NCBI GenBank assembly: GCA_030374805.1
Contig: JARGSG010000082.1
Span: 248,001-312,000 of the forward strand
DNA: 64,000 nucleotides
Direction of reading: 5' to 3'
From: Gracilaria gracilis
Taxonomy: Eukaryota > Rhodophyta > Florideophyceae > Gracilariales > Gracilariaceae
The notes below the pieces were generated by a model, which saw only the letters and a list, made by a program, of their open reading frames with translations, searched no databases and had not been told where the DNA came from. Both the position numbers and the translations under genes were made by a program. Shown here piece by piece: positions 22,060 through 31,927 of this stretch. Position 1 is the first letter of the stretch. Each line of letters begins with the position of its first letter.

Positions 22060-23325
22060 TCATTCAACTTCAAGAAAAGCGACCCGGTTTTTTCTAGAGA
22101 TCATTTGGATCCTGCTCAAGAACGTTGGCGTGGAGTGGGTCGATAGAACGAAGTTTACATCGAGACGGCGTTTCTTGTGTTCGCGATACAACTTTTGTGT
22201 GGACCGGCGTTTATTCACTGTGTTGGATTCAATTGAATAAAGCCTTTTCGTATACTTGCGGTGGAACTCGCCATCTTCTGCACGAAATGGATGCCATTTT
22301 GCATGCATTTTTGTCAGGGCTACAGCCAAATTAAGAAATAGTCATAGTTTTCCCCCTTCCAACGATATTTAGAAGAAACAACGGACCAAAGAGAACAACA
22401 TCGTCCAAAATAGTTTTCAGCTATGATGCGATCACTCGGAACATCGTGGTTGTCACTGCGCTCCTGCGACGCCAACACACCATTTCGAGGCTGTTTCTTG
22501 GGTTGAATTGCACGAAGCATTTCCAGAGCTCCCTGGTAGCCTTTGTCCAAACCCACGGCTCAGCTGTCAGCATGTTTTTCGTGATCTCTTCCTTCCTCAA
22601 CAATATTCTTTTCATCGTTTTTTCTGTAGTTTGTCCTTGTGAAAGTCAAGGTTCCGTACCAATAAATCCATGTCCACAATTGAGCCGGGCACGTGTCCAG
22701 TACAGTTCACAGCAAAAACCTTTGGCAACAAACTTACTACTTCCTTATATCCTTACAGTTTATGCTTCCCACTGTAGTAAAGCTCCGCTTCCTCCAAGTT
22801 TCCAGACGGCCAGTTCGTCTGCTGGAAGTTACATCTGTAGCATACAGAGCGTAAGGGAAATTTTTAAACTGCTTCCCTTTCTCACTGAGAAACTCTCTTG
22901 TGTACTTCTCCGTCAGATCTTTCACAAAGCGTTCATATGGATATGAAGATATCTCTTTTAAGAATGAAACCACAATTTTTTCGTAAACCGGCTTCTTTAT
23001 TCCAGACACTGTCCCCATGTATTCCCACTATTCGGCATGTTTAAGTACAGATAAAGTCAAAAGGAGCACGTCTTTTGCTCCATATTTGCATGGTTGACCA
23101 CGACCGACGTTCTAGTGTACGTTGATATGTACTACAAGGAACCCAAACATTTTCTCGAACTCGACACTTGTAAAATCGTATGTTCAGTATCCTTTGGTTG
23201 CCACCGTTTTCATAAAAGGAGTCGAACAACGGAAATGGCAAATAATCTTTTGAGCCGTGTTTTGGTTTGTCACAGTATGTTTCGTTATTTCTGCCGTCCA
23301 GTGAGCTACAGTGCCCAATGCGCAT
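22060..23325 (-). pseudogene. PIF/Harbinger-like DDE transposase remnant (copy 2)
   Basis: Read from 23325 down to 22060, the blocks are: an upstream variable part; FPYALYATDVTSSRRTGRL (about 22860-22805), the first-Asp block of a DDE_Tnp_4 branch whose usual form is YATDVTFQ..NRP; DKGYQGALEMLRAIQPKK (about 22545-22495) with the second Asp; DRIIAENYFGRCCSLW and SSKYRW (about 22430-22360) with the Glu; and the tail LAVALTKMHAKWHPFRAEDG followed by a basic Arg/Lys-rich segment (about 22325-22100). Three different frames are used, so the gene is decayed, but all three catalytic acids are visible. It differs from copy 1 in the signature around every catalytic residue and is a separate lineage. 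Confidence 0.8.
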
Positions 23326-24515
23326 GTCGCGTACCGTAAGAAATACGGAATATAGGCCGAGATTATAACCGAAACGGTGATTAGTTTTTATTACGAAAAT
23401 CTGTCTAAATAATGGTGAAATGGTGAAATGTGGCCGGCTATATGCCCTTTAATATAGGACCAACTATAGCCTACTAATGGAGTACATATTGAGTACAAAA
23501 TATGAAGGAAAACCATGCGTAACGATACAACTAAACTTGATCTAAATGGTGACAATGCTTGTACGGTGTTAGGCCGTACTTGTCTCAATGAATACTTTAA
23601 ACTAGTACGGGAGCTCGCCTGAATGTCTTCCGTTCCCACACGAGTTTTGGTCCGCTTTCAACCGTTGCAGTTGTTTTAGAAACCCAAAATTGGCCGCACC
23701 ACGACCGACAGCTTGTCAATGAGGTGGCGACTTGCTACTCAGAAACGTACATATATAATACTGATGTACATGGCAATCATGGCTACCTTGATTCCTAGAT
23801 CAGGACATATTTGTACGGTGAGAACATCAAGATTGTCTGAAAGGGAAGAAGCATAGGGTGACATTCCCAACAACAAAGGATTGAGATTTATTCGAAACGT
23901 TTCGAAGTTCTTTCTCAATTCAACTTTAACGTAGAAATACATATGGATCAAGACTAGGATCCTGGTTCTTCCGGAGAGTTCCAGATACATATCCTCATCA
24001 AACTATGCACCACATTGTTAATGCTTGCAGAGCGGCTACCGATACCTTGAGACAGTAATGTGCGCGAGTTAGAAACAGAACGTTAGGAATATAGGCTACT
24101 GTAGTTGCAAAATAACTGCATACCTCCACACGAAGAGCAGCAGACGTACCGCATCAATATGAAAATGGCGAAGAAGATACGAAGATAGGATGGTCGCGAG
24201 CCCTTGGATTGCCTGATTTTGACAATACAGTCGCAGTAGAAAAGAAGTGAACGAGTAATAAAAAATGGAACAGGCTAGTACAGGTTAATAGAATGTATGT
24301 AAAACAGAGTGTGTGTTGTTCATCAACTTATAACTACGCACAACTGTTGAGAATTACCATTGAACCGCAATAACCTGAATCTGAGGAGCACACCATTGAG
24401 GAAACGTTCAAGCCTCACAAAGGCGTCGAGAAGAAGAAGCAAAACATGGAGGAGCGCCATAAAGTTCCATTTTTCGAAGTGATACTGACGTCGGTGGTAT
24501 CGGCAAAACGATGGA
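23326..24515. other. No recognisable gene
   Basis: AT-rich sequence with open stretches under 85 codons and no recognised domain, repeat array or RNA gene. Confidence 0.45.
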
Positions 24516-25205
24516 TCAGAGGTTTGTAGAACGCGGTGGACGGTAGCTCGAACCCCTTGCTTTGGCACGGTTCACATTGCATCCTTGGGTATCTTTGCAT
24601 CTGTGGGAATGCCTGACCTTACTGCGAAAACCGTTCTTATGTAAAGGTGATATGTCGTTGTTCTCAGAAGAATCACTGCTTTCACAGGAGTAGCTGTCGT
24701 CCGATATTTCGATATCATCATCATTTTGACCGTGTCGAGCTCTGGACCGCTGAGCTCTGGGCCATTTATATCCAGCCCCGTTCTTCTTACGCTTCTTTAC
24801 TCTCAATGATTGAACAGGCTTTTGAGGCTGGCCGTCTTCGGCACTGTTGTTCTTTCCATCTTCGGAATGGGAGTAGTTGCGCTTCAGCGATGACCGTCTA
24901 CATACAGCGCGCGTTGCTCTGACGCCTCCATCGTTCTCAAGGACCTCATCCTCACTAGTTTTGTGAATAGGTTGGTCAAGACCACGACGCACTTGGATTG
25001 AGTGGCTCACATTCATGTCAATGTTGTTTTCGAATGCCCTCGGTTGCGTATGCACATCTGCACTTCTTGGCACACTCCTATTCGTACCCGCGTTCCCAAC
25101 GAAAACAACCGGCCTATAATCTGCAACCCTCTCTGTACGTTTCCCAGTTTGAGCGACGGCGATTTCAGCAGAATTCGTTCCTTGGTCAATCGCTGATGTT
25201 GACAC
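24516..25205 (-). CDS. Hypothetical disordered, probably nuclear protein
   Basis: An open frame of 229 codons without a recognised domain. The product is hydrophilic. It has a basic cluster (SLRVKKRKKNGAGYKWPRAQ) that could be a nuclear localisation signal, followed by an acidic/serine run (NDDDIEISDDSYSCESSDSS) and a Cys/His-bearing end (HSHRCKDTQGCNVNRAKARG). The listed start is a GTG, so the true start is unknown. Upstream, in another frame, there is a helical, charged stretch containing KKESGKGKMELVRALWG that may be part of the same product. It could be a decayed host gene or a transposon accessory protein. No close neighbour helps with function. Confidence 0.35.
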   Translation of the reverse strand: MSTSAIDQGTNSAEIAVAQTGKRTERVADYRPVVFVGNAGTNRSVPRSADVHTQPRAFENNIDMNVSHSIQVRRGLDQPIHKTSEDEVLENDGGVRATRAVCRRSSLKRNYSHSEDGKNNSAEDGQPQKPVQSLRVKKRKKNGAGYKWPRAQRSRARHGQNDDDIEISDDSYSCESSDSSENNDISPLHKNGFRSKVRHSHRCKDTQGCNVNRAKARGSSYRPPRSTNL

Positions 25206-26690
25206 CCCACAGAGCGCGCACCAGTTCCATCTTGCCTTTCCCCGACTCTTTCTTCGAGGCTTCTACCTTCACCTTTCTATCTCTCTGCATAGCTATCTTG
25301 ATGATATCGGTAAAACGCAGGAGTTCTGAGCAGTACCAAGAACCGGAAAAGTCACTATAACTTTCTTCTTGAGATGCGATAACTGAGAAGAATACTCAAT
25401 CTTCATCGTGGTGTATGTTCGCTCCACACGTCTGAGTCCCATCTTCTGATAAAGTTATTTCCTGATAACATCCTTTCCGGCATTGAAAATCTCGGTGGAG
25501 ATTGGAAAGTCTTTGCTTGACGACGTATTGGTGCTTCTTTATTCTCGGTAAAGACGGTGGAATATCAAACTTGCGGAGAGTGCTGCTCCGGTGGGCACTC
25601 CTGGTCCGTCAAAATCCTCCATTTTTCGCTTGAAAGCGGCTGGAGAAACTTCGAAAGAGTTGGGTGCAGCTGCCAATGACTGAACACAAGAAATGTTGAC
25701 AATGCTCTCGTTCGGTAGTGACGCGTGGCTGTCTACTGTCACCCCATGCAACACGCGGGAGCTCATTGTGTCTCTGATAATCTGGAATGCATAGGTAGGT
25801 CAAGGAAGAGAAAGAAGTGGCCCACGGTTAGGGAATGTGAACTCTGGTAAGAAGAACGAAAGTCGGAGTACATACTTTGAAAGTGTCACTTCTGAGCCTG
25901 AGAGACAGAAATTTAGAGAACCCTTCACCTCTCTGAAAACTGGCACCTGTAGATGCTGAGCGATTGAAGTGCTTCACAGAGCTAGAACGTGGAGCAGAAA
26001 AGTTGATGCACAAACAGGAGATGTATGAAATGCATGCAACGCTTTTGAGACGTTATGGAAATCAAGGTAGAAGAAGAATTGATCCACTCACAGTGACATG
26101 GATGCAAATAAACAAGAAAAGGACCCACTTGCTTCTGTTTGCGCGATACTAAGCTCTGTTAAACGGTGAAGAAGAAGGCCCACGGTAGGTGAGAACAGAG
26201 TAATCTGTCCTTGAGGCATCCACGTTGTCAGAGGTCGTGAAGAACAGGGCGTCTGAGACCATGGGCACCGTCGAAGACCAATATCTGAAGCACCTTGTTA
26301 TGTAAGTTGTGCTGCGCAAGCATGGTGTCTCAAGTTCAACCGAAACCGTTTCGAAGTGAAAGCAGACAACGAAGAGTTAGAACGCATCAACATTGAATCA
26401 AGTGAAACAAATTTGATCCATTCCATATCAAGTACCTTGTCAGGCTTAGAAGTCCAGCACACCGCGTCAAAAATTACCTTCATTAGTAACCGTATTTCAT
26501 GAATGGCAAAAATTGATTCTTTTTTCAGAAAATGGCGTAAACGTACAGTGTACAAGTACAGTGTGCATTGATGACGAACAGAGCCATTTTAACTCTAGTT
26601 TGTCTTCTATTGCAGAAGAACAATACTCCTCACAGCGACTCTGATACTTAAGTGATATCTCTCATCTTCCAATTCCAGCACGATAGAAAA
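25206..26690. other. No confident gene
   Basis: Short open stretches on both strands (60-90 codons) with no recognised domain. The first part may be the 5' continuation of the hypothetical minus-strand gene at 24516-25205, since a charged helical reading extends to about 25330. Confidence 0.35.
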
Positions 26691-26807
26691 ATGGGTGAGA
26701 AACTTGATACTTCCAGCAGAAAGCGGAGAAAGATATGGGAAATACCGAACGAGAACTTAACTTTAATGTTAAATTTGAGTCCAGAAGAACTTGAGGAGAT
26801 TGAGTAG
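26691..26807 (+). CDS. Small ORF (38 codons) upstream of the CACTA-like transposase
   Basis: ATG at 26691 opens a short charged peptide (MGEKLDTSSRKRRKIWEIPN, then an acidic end SPEELEEIE). A basic run followed by an acidic run resembles the N-terminal start of a nuclear protein. It may be the first exon or a decayed start of the element at 27467-29566, but I found no clear splice donor. It might equally be a chance frame. Confidence 0.2.
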   Translation: MGEKLDTSSRKRRKIWEIPNENLTLMLNLSPEELEEIE

Positions 26808-26938
26808 TAGTTATTGCGTTCTTTCAGCCAGAAAAGACGATGCAGATGGGAGATTTGGAACCATCATTGTCCGGAAACAGGCGCTCTGCATAGAGAACGG
26901 GTTGATGACATTCATAACCATGGCGGAGGCCAAGAACA

Positions 26939-27466
26939 TCAGAAATGATCCACTCTTGACGATTTCAATACCATTTCGAAACAAGACTTGCTTGAAAAGT
27001 ACACTGAGCTAGAAACAATGCAAGACGAACCGGTGTTCATAGGCCATAAAATGGAAAAAGATTGGGAACCTAATGTGTTTGGGAAAGCAAGTAGACCCAG
27101 CTGGGCAGTTCGATCCGATAGTGCTGCTAGTAACATCCTGAAAGGCAGCAGCATTGATGGTTTGGATGTGAATGAAAGCTCTAGCAATGATACCTCCTGA
27201 TCTTTTTATTTTGTGGAAAGAGAGCAAGAACTAAACCTTATGGCCCAGGAGTTTCGAAGAGTGAACGCTGTCTTATACATAGCAGAGCTTTCGAACATGC
27301 CAAGAAATCTTACAAGGTTGAGGTCGTGCTAGAATAGCATGTGCGAGAACAGCATGCGTCGGCCCGAGCGATGAAGCAGACGATCAGGTTTTTTTCATGG
27401 GCACATGTTCAAGAGAATGTTTTCGAACAGATGAACCGCTGAAGTGAAAATTGAGATGAAATATAT
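26939..27466 (+). other. Possible 5' part of the CACTA-like element
   Basis: A 70-codon open stretch (26988-27200; LEKYTELETMQDEPVFIGHK) lies on the same strand just upstream of the transposase. It is hydrophilic and could be part of the same gene. No recognised domain. Confidence 0.25.
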
Positions 27467-29566
27467 GTGTACACGCTCTCTACTGATGGGTTCGAGTGCT
27501 CCAAAAACCGAAAAGGGGAACCTGTTTCAACATTGCCGATTTTGTCCACCATTCTGAGCTTCAACGTTGTGGAGAGATCTCGTGCCAATAATGCTCTCAT
27601 TCTTGCCGTTGTTCATGGTTCTCGGTCTTCAGAGTACTTTGATACGTTTGTACACATGATTGTGAAAAATCTCATGCAGCTGGAGAGAGGAATTTCAGTA
27701 GTGTGTGGCAAAAAGAAAACTCGTACCATTAGAGCGTTTGTCCTATTCTTCACCGCAGACTGCCGAGCTACTTCAAAGGTACTGGGATATGTAGGACTCA
27801 CTGGCACCCTGTCCTGTAGATTCTGTCTCAAAGAGGAGCAGTACATGAAGGATCTAAAGTGCCCATGTGCTTTCTCGAACACCCCGAAGAGAGTGTGGGA
27901 CAGCGTGTTCAAGGGGAAGTCACGGTATACAACTGTAAATATGATCAACATGGAATGCGCTGAGACACGGTGCAGAACCGAAATACTTGAAACCTGGAGG
28001 AAACTATCTTATGCATCCAGCTTAAAGACGGGTAGGAGAAAATTGATAAAGACCACGGGCATCAAATCAAACTGCTGTTTGAGAACATTCTCCGTCGATG
28101 TGAAGTACGCATTTCCGTACGACTTCATGCATCTTTTCCTGTTAGGATAGACAAAACACCTTCTGAAGTTAATGTTTGGACTGCACCGTAGCCAGGAAAG
28201 ACTTTCCGACTTTCCTTCGTACTGCATTCCGTCAAAAAGTATACAAAGCATTGATGATTTCAAGAAATCATCTTCATCTGGGATTCCAGCGTGTTGGGGA
28301 CGTTCACCCATGAATATCAGCGAACTAGGAAAGTACAAGGCAGAAGACTTAAATAAGGCCGCCCAGCGGTACTTGCTTTTTTTCCCTAACAGGTTTATGG
28401 TTGGCTATGAAACACTATCCATATGGAGATTTACATCGAGTCTAGTCTCTCTATCATTTGCGTACGACTGCAAACCACAAATTGTGAGAATCATGACATC
28501 GATAGTTGAAGTATTGTACATTCGCTATGCCAAAATGTTCTACAGATCCAACTTCGACGCATACTGTCTTCCTCCTTCTACCGACGCAATCTTACAACTT
28601 CCTGAGCTTCTTCGTGAGTATGACCGCCTTCCAATCACATTGCAATTTCTCATTGAAAGACTTTTCGGGGATATCGGAAGGTGAATGCATGCTAAGAGAA
28701 ACATATCCTCCCATCTCTTTCATAGAAACCACAAACCCTTCTGTCTATGAATTCTGAACGATGGCACAGCCCCAGGAACTGGTATACAGACGAGCATGAC
28801 ATTGAATTTTGAGGGAGAAGGCAGTTCTACAAAAATGCGACACTCTCTTTGAACTCGACGTGCTTGTCGAATGCCATAGCTCTGGAAGCGCATGCATACT
28901 ATCACAAGCTCAGGAAGCCAGAGTTGCTCGTTTCGAAGCCTCGATGTTTATTGCCAATGAACGAAAGTTTATGATTCTTAAGGCGCGGCAATACAGATCA
29001 ACGTCAATTACAAGGGCAGGGAATACGGTTTCCATAGAGACATCAGGGACTTAAAAGATAGAGCAGAAAGGCACCAAACGACTCGACAAAATTTTTTCAT
29101 CGCAGCTGAATTTGTCCCATCTCGTAATAATGATGACTTCGATCATTCGAAATCATTGCATACGACGAGAAGCGAAACGATGCTGACAAAGGATTTCTAC
29201 TACGGCGATGTGATAAAGATCATCGATGTGCATCTCGGAATTGAAAGAGAGGGATCAGCACAGCAATTGAGATCGGTCTTTGTTGATATAATATGGCAGT
29301 ATGGTTGCATATTTGACCAGAAGCTAGACATTTTGTTTGAGAAACGTCGCAAACGCACTCTTGTCGGCACTGAAGCAGCACATTGCATCCACCATGTTGC
29401 CGGATACTTAGATATACCAAACAGACGCTACTACCTGGATCCAGAACGAGGAACAAGAGTAACAACGAAAAGACTCAACATCCAGGGAGTACAGAAGAAA
29501 TTGTTAGCAGCGAATTGGCTTGGAATCTCAGCGCTTTCACATAAATTACAGACAGTGATGATGTAG
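27467..29566 (+). pseudogene. CACTA-like (En/Spm, Transposase_21-type) transposase with an in-frame TAG
   Basis: Plus-strand transposase of the CACTA superfamily. The first stretch begins LSTDGFECSKNRKG (the family's 'DGF....k' block), then ILAVVHGSRSSEYFDTFV, a Cys motif TGTLSCRFCLKEEQYMKDLK, and FPYDFMHLFLLG (usual form P.DxMHLxxLG). A TAG at 28148 replaces what is normally a Trp. The same frame then continues for 178 codons (TKHLLKLMFGLHRSQERLSD onwards) to 28684, through FFPNRFMVGYETLSIWRF and ITLQFLIERLFGDIGR, the DUF4218-like part. Further on, in another frame, YYGDVIKIIDVHLGIE (about 29200) resembles the DUF4216 C-terminal domain ('YYG.I..I.E'). So the order is that of CACTA TNP2 proteins. 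Broken, but lightly over the first 1.2 kb. Terminal CACTA inverted repeats were not located. Confidence 0.75.
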
Positions 29567-30926
29567 TTCTGGTAAGTGCAGTTGAATTGTAAATATTGTT
29601 CATGAATATCTAGAAATGTCACAGAATCCGACAGAGCATCCATTGAACCGGCGCGAATCAAATAAGACTGGCGCTCCCTCTTCTACTCGCTCCAATGGTT
29701 AGGAGTTAAAATGCTCATTTCGGTGTGAAAAAGGGGGGTCAGATTGCTAGAGTAGTAGCAGGTTAATTGGTAGGGGCGAGAACTCTCTGATTTTCTTTCT
29801 TAATCGCCCGTTTCCTTTCCAGAGTGTCACGGGGCACGTTGTGTGCATTACCCAAATGAACATATGAGGAAAATCTTCAGCCACAGTGTTCAAAAATGCC
29901 AGAACTTCCGCGCAATTTAGTTAGATACTAAATCACTCTCAGAACTCATCCGAACATTTTGCCTGAGAAAAACAGAAGTCACGCTTGTCGGAACAGAGAT
30001 CACGCATGTCCAAAGTGGATGCACGGTAGAGTAGTCCATCTCAGTTGGTAAAGAAGTCGGGCCGCCACTTTCCTTCCCTTACGGATTCCACAAAACAAGC
30101 ACGCCACTTTGCATTGCTAGCTCTGTATAAATGCATAACAGGATTTTGAAACCCCAACACCATCGGAACGATGACAGTCGTACCAACCTGAGCTTCAAAC
30201 GCGCCCAACCACAGAACCAGTGCCACCAGACTTACGCTCTCAGCGAAAAACGAAGGCAAGAAGAAAATGAATATCACAAAGTGCGGAAGTGTACCGCCGC
30301 GAAGCAGCAATAAACAGAGATTAAACGCGTGGCAGTTGACGCGGGCGTCATAGACCGGATGGCCGCAAGTCCAACTTCTACCTCACATGCGCGCCACAGT
30401 TCTCCTCACTGCGCGCGCAGACCTGGCAGACAGATGTCTGCGAGTGGTAGAGCTTCCGTCACGGCTGTTTCGACCGGGACGGCGGCACTTTGATGATAGG
30501 ATGCACGAACGGGGACACGTATATAAGGTCACGGCTGTAGACGTCGGTGCCCTGCAATGCCTATAAGGGTATCCCAAATGCATTTCAGTTTGAATGAGAT
30601 TTGCATGCTCACCCGTAGTACCGTTGGTAGCGCCACCGTTCATCGATTTGTTTCGTAACACCGTCTGAACCTTGGCGACCGAACATGAATTGTCCAAAAA
30701 TTGGAAAAGTAGATTGGTTGAATTCGTTTTAAACGATACGCGATTAAACCAACATGATTGGACAAATGAGCGTACACTATTGAAAGAATATAATTGGATA
30801 ACTGAGACAAGATAATGAGAATCATATTCAATGCACGTTGGTGTATACGTACATTTAGCCGGGCACGTTAGCTTTTATACGACGTTTTAAACTTGGTTCA
30901 ACACGACTCTCAAAGAACTTTCAAAA
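29567..30926. other. Intergenic, with a TATA-bearing GC-rich patch near 30.4-30.6 kb
   Basis: No gene recognised. At 30340-30560 there is a GC-richer patch in which GTCACGGCTGT occurs twice (about 30460 and 30529), with a TATA box-like CGTATATAAGG between them (about 30518-30528). This may be a core promoter; no transcript is assigned. Confidence 0.35.
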
Positions 30927-31670
30927 ATGCCACCAATAAAATATTGCGTTGAGAAGGAAAGGAAGAAATGTAGGGTGACGAATGGTGTGATTGGTTTTCA
31001 TCCGAATCATCATTATCTGCTTTGGAAAGAACCCATGCATGTCATTAGTGGCTCACCACCGCCCACTTCGATGATAGGAAAATATGCTCCCACCAGTAAC
31101 AGTGAAAGCTGCGTAGTTTGCAGTGTTTGTGTCCGTCATAGTAAGAATTCCAGCAGAAGAGCGTGTGATGCTGAAACTTATATTGAAAAGAGTCAATTTG
31201 GAGGACAAGTAGATGCTGCAAACTCTCTGAGGATCATGGAGGAACTGATTCCCACCAATTTAAAGGTAATGGAGTATTTAGAAACTCAGGACTCTCCAGA
31301 AGGGAAAGTGTTCAACAGGCACATTCATTATTTGTGCGTGAGAGGGTTTGACTATCGCGCTGAAAGCTCCAGATGTGATCGAGCTCGCTTCATTCTACCT
31401 GGAACCGCACACAAAATTTACTACACAGGAACTCAGCTTCAGATATACAAGCGCCGAAAAATGCAGAGAAATTCTGCCGATACCGTGCTAGAAACCGTGA
31501 TAGAGATAACCAGAACGCACGTGGACGATACCAGAATAAAGTGGACGGTAAGTCTGGTAGATATTCGGCTTCAAACGGTAACACGTCAGGGCAAAACAAA
31601 GCTCAACTCCTGTCGAAAAACCAAGAATCCGGGAGCACCAGCGAAGCACATTTGTTTATTTCCCAGTTGA
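30927..31670 (+). CDS. Hypothetical protein, 247 codons
   Basis: Starts with an ATG in a plausible context (AAAATGCC) and runs 247 codons with no recognised family. It holds a Cys cluster (SCVVCSVCVRHSKNSSRRAC), reminiscent of a small zinc-binding site, and a basic C-terminal part. A second open stretch in another frame (31541-31927, LFISQLRSRDGISSSLPGQG) overlaps the end, so the gene may be frameshifted or part of a decayed transposon. A GTAAGT...CAG of 42 bp at 31548-31589 is a possible intron, but removing it keeps the same frame and changes little. Function unknown. Confidence 0.35.
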   Translation: MPPIKYCVEKERKKCRVTNGVIGFHPNHHYLLWKEPMHVISGSPPPTSMIGKYAPTSNSESCVVCSVCVRHSKNSSRRACDAETYIEKSQFGGQVDAANSLRIMEELIPTNLKVMEYLETQDSPEGKVFNRHIHYLCVRGFDYRAESSRCDRARFILPGTAHKIYYTGTQLQIYKRRKMQRNSADTVLETVIEITRTHVDDTRIKWTVSLVDIRLQTVTRQGKTKLNSCRKTKNPGAPAKHICLFPS

Positions 31671-31927
31671 GAAGCAGAGATGGCATCTCGAGCTCTCTAC
31701 CAGGCCAAGGTCTGTATCACGTCCATACTGTGTCTGACTTATATCAAATTCGTAGAAGTTTTCACGCCATTAACACACACAATTCGTTGGAACTTCAAAA
31801 AAAGAAAGTATTTGAGTTGCAAGCTGAGGGAAGCGGGAATCTTCAACTCATCGTAGTGACCGAGCAATCGATTGCTGCTGATCAACGTAGGCGTGAAGGG
31901 GCTGATTCGGTTTCACACCCAAAATAG

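Noticed and set aside
31548-31589. A 42-bp GTAAGT...CAG intron in the hypothetical gene at 30927
   Set aside because: Its removal leaves the frame unchanged and does not join the gene to the second open stretch, so nothing supports it.
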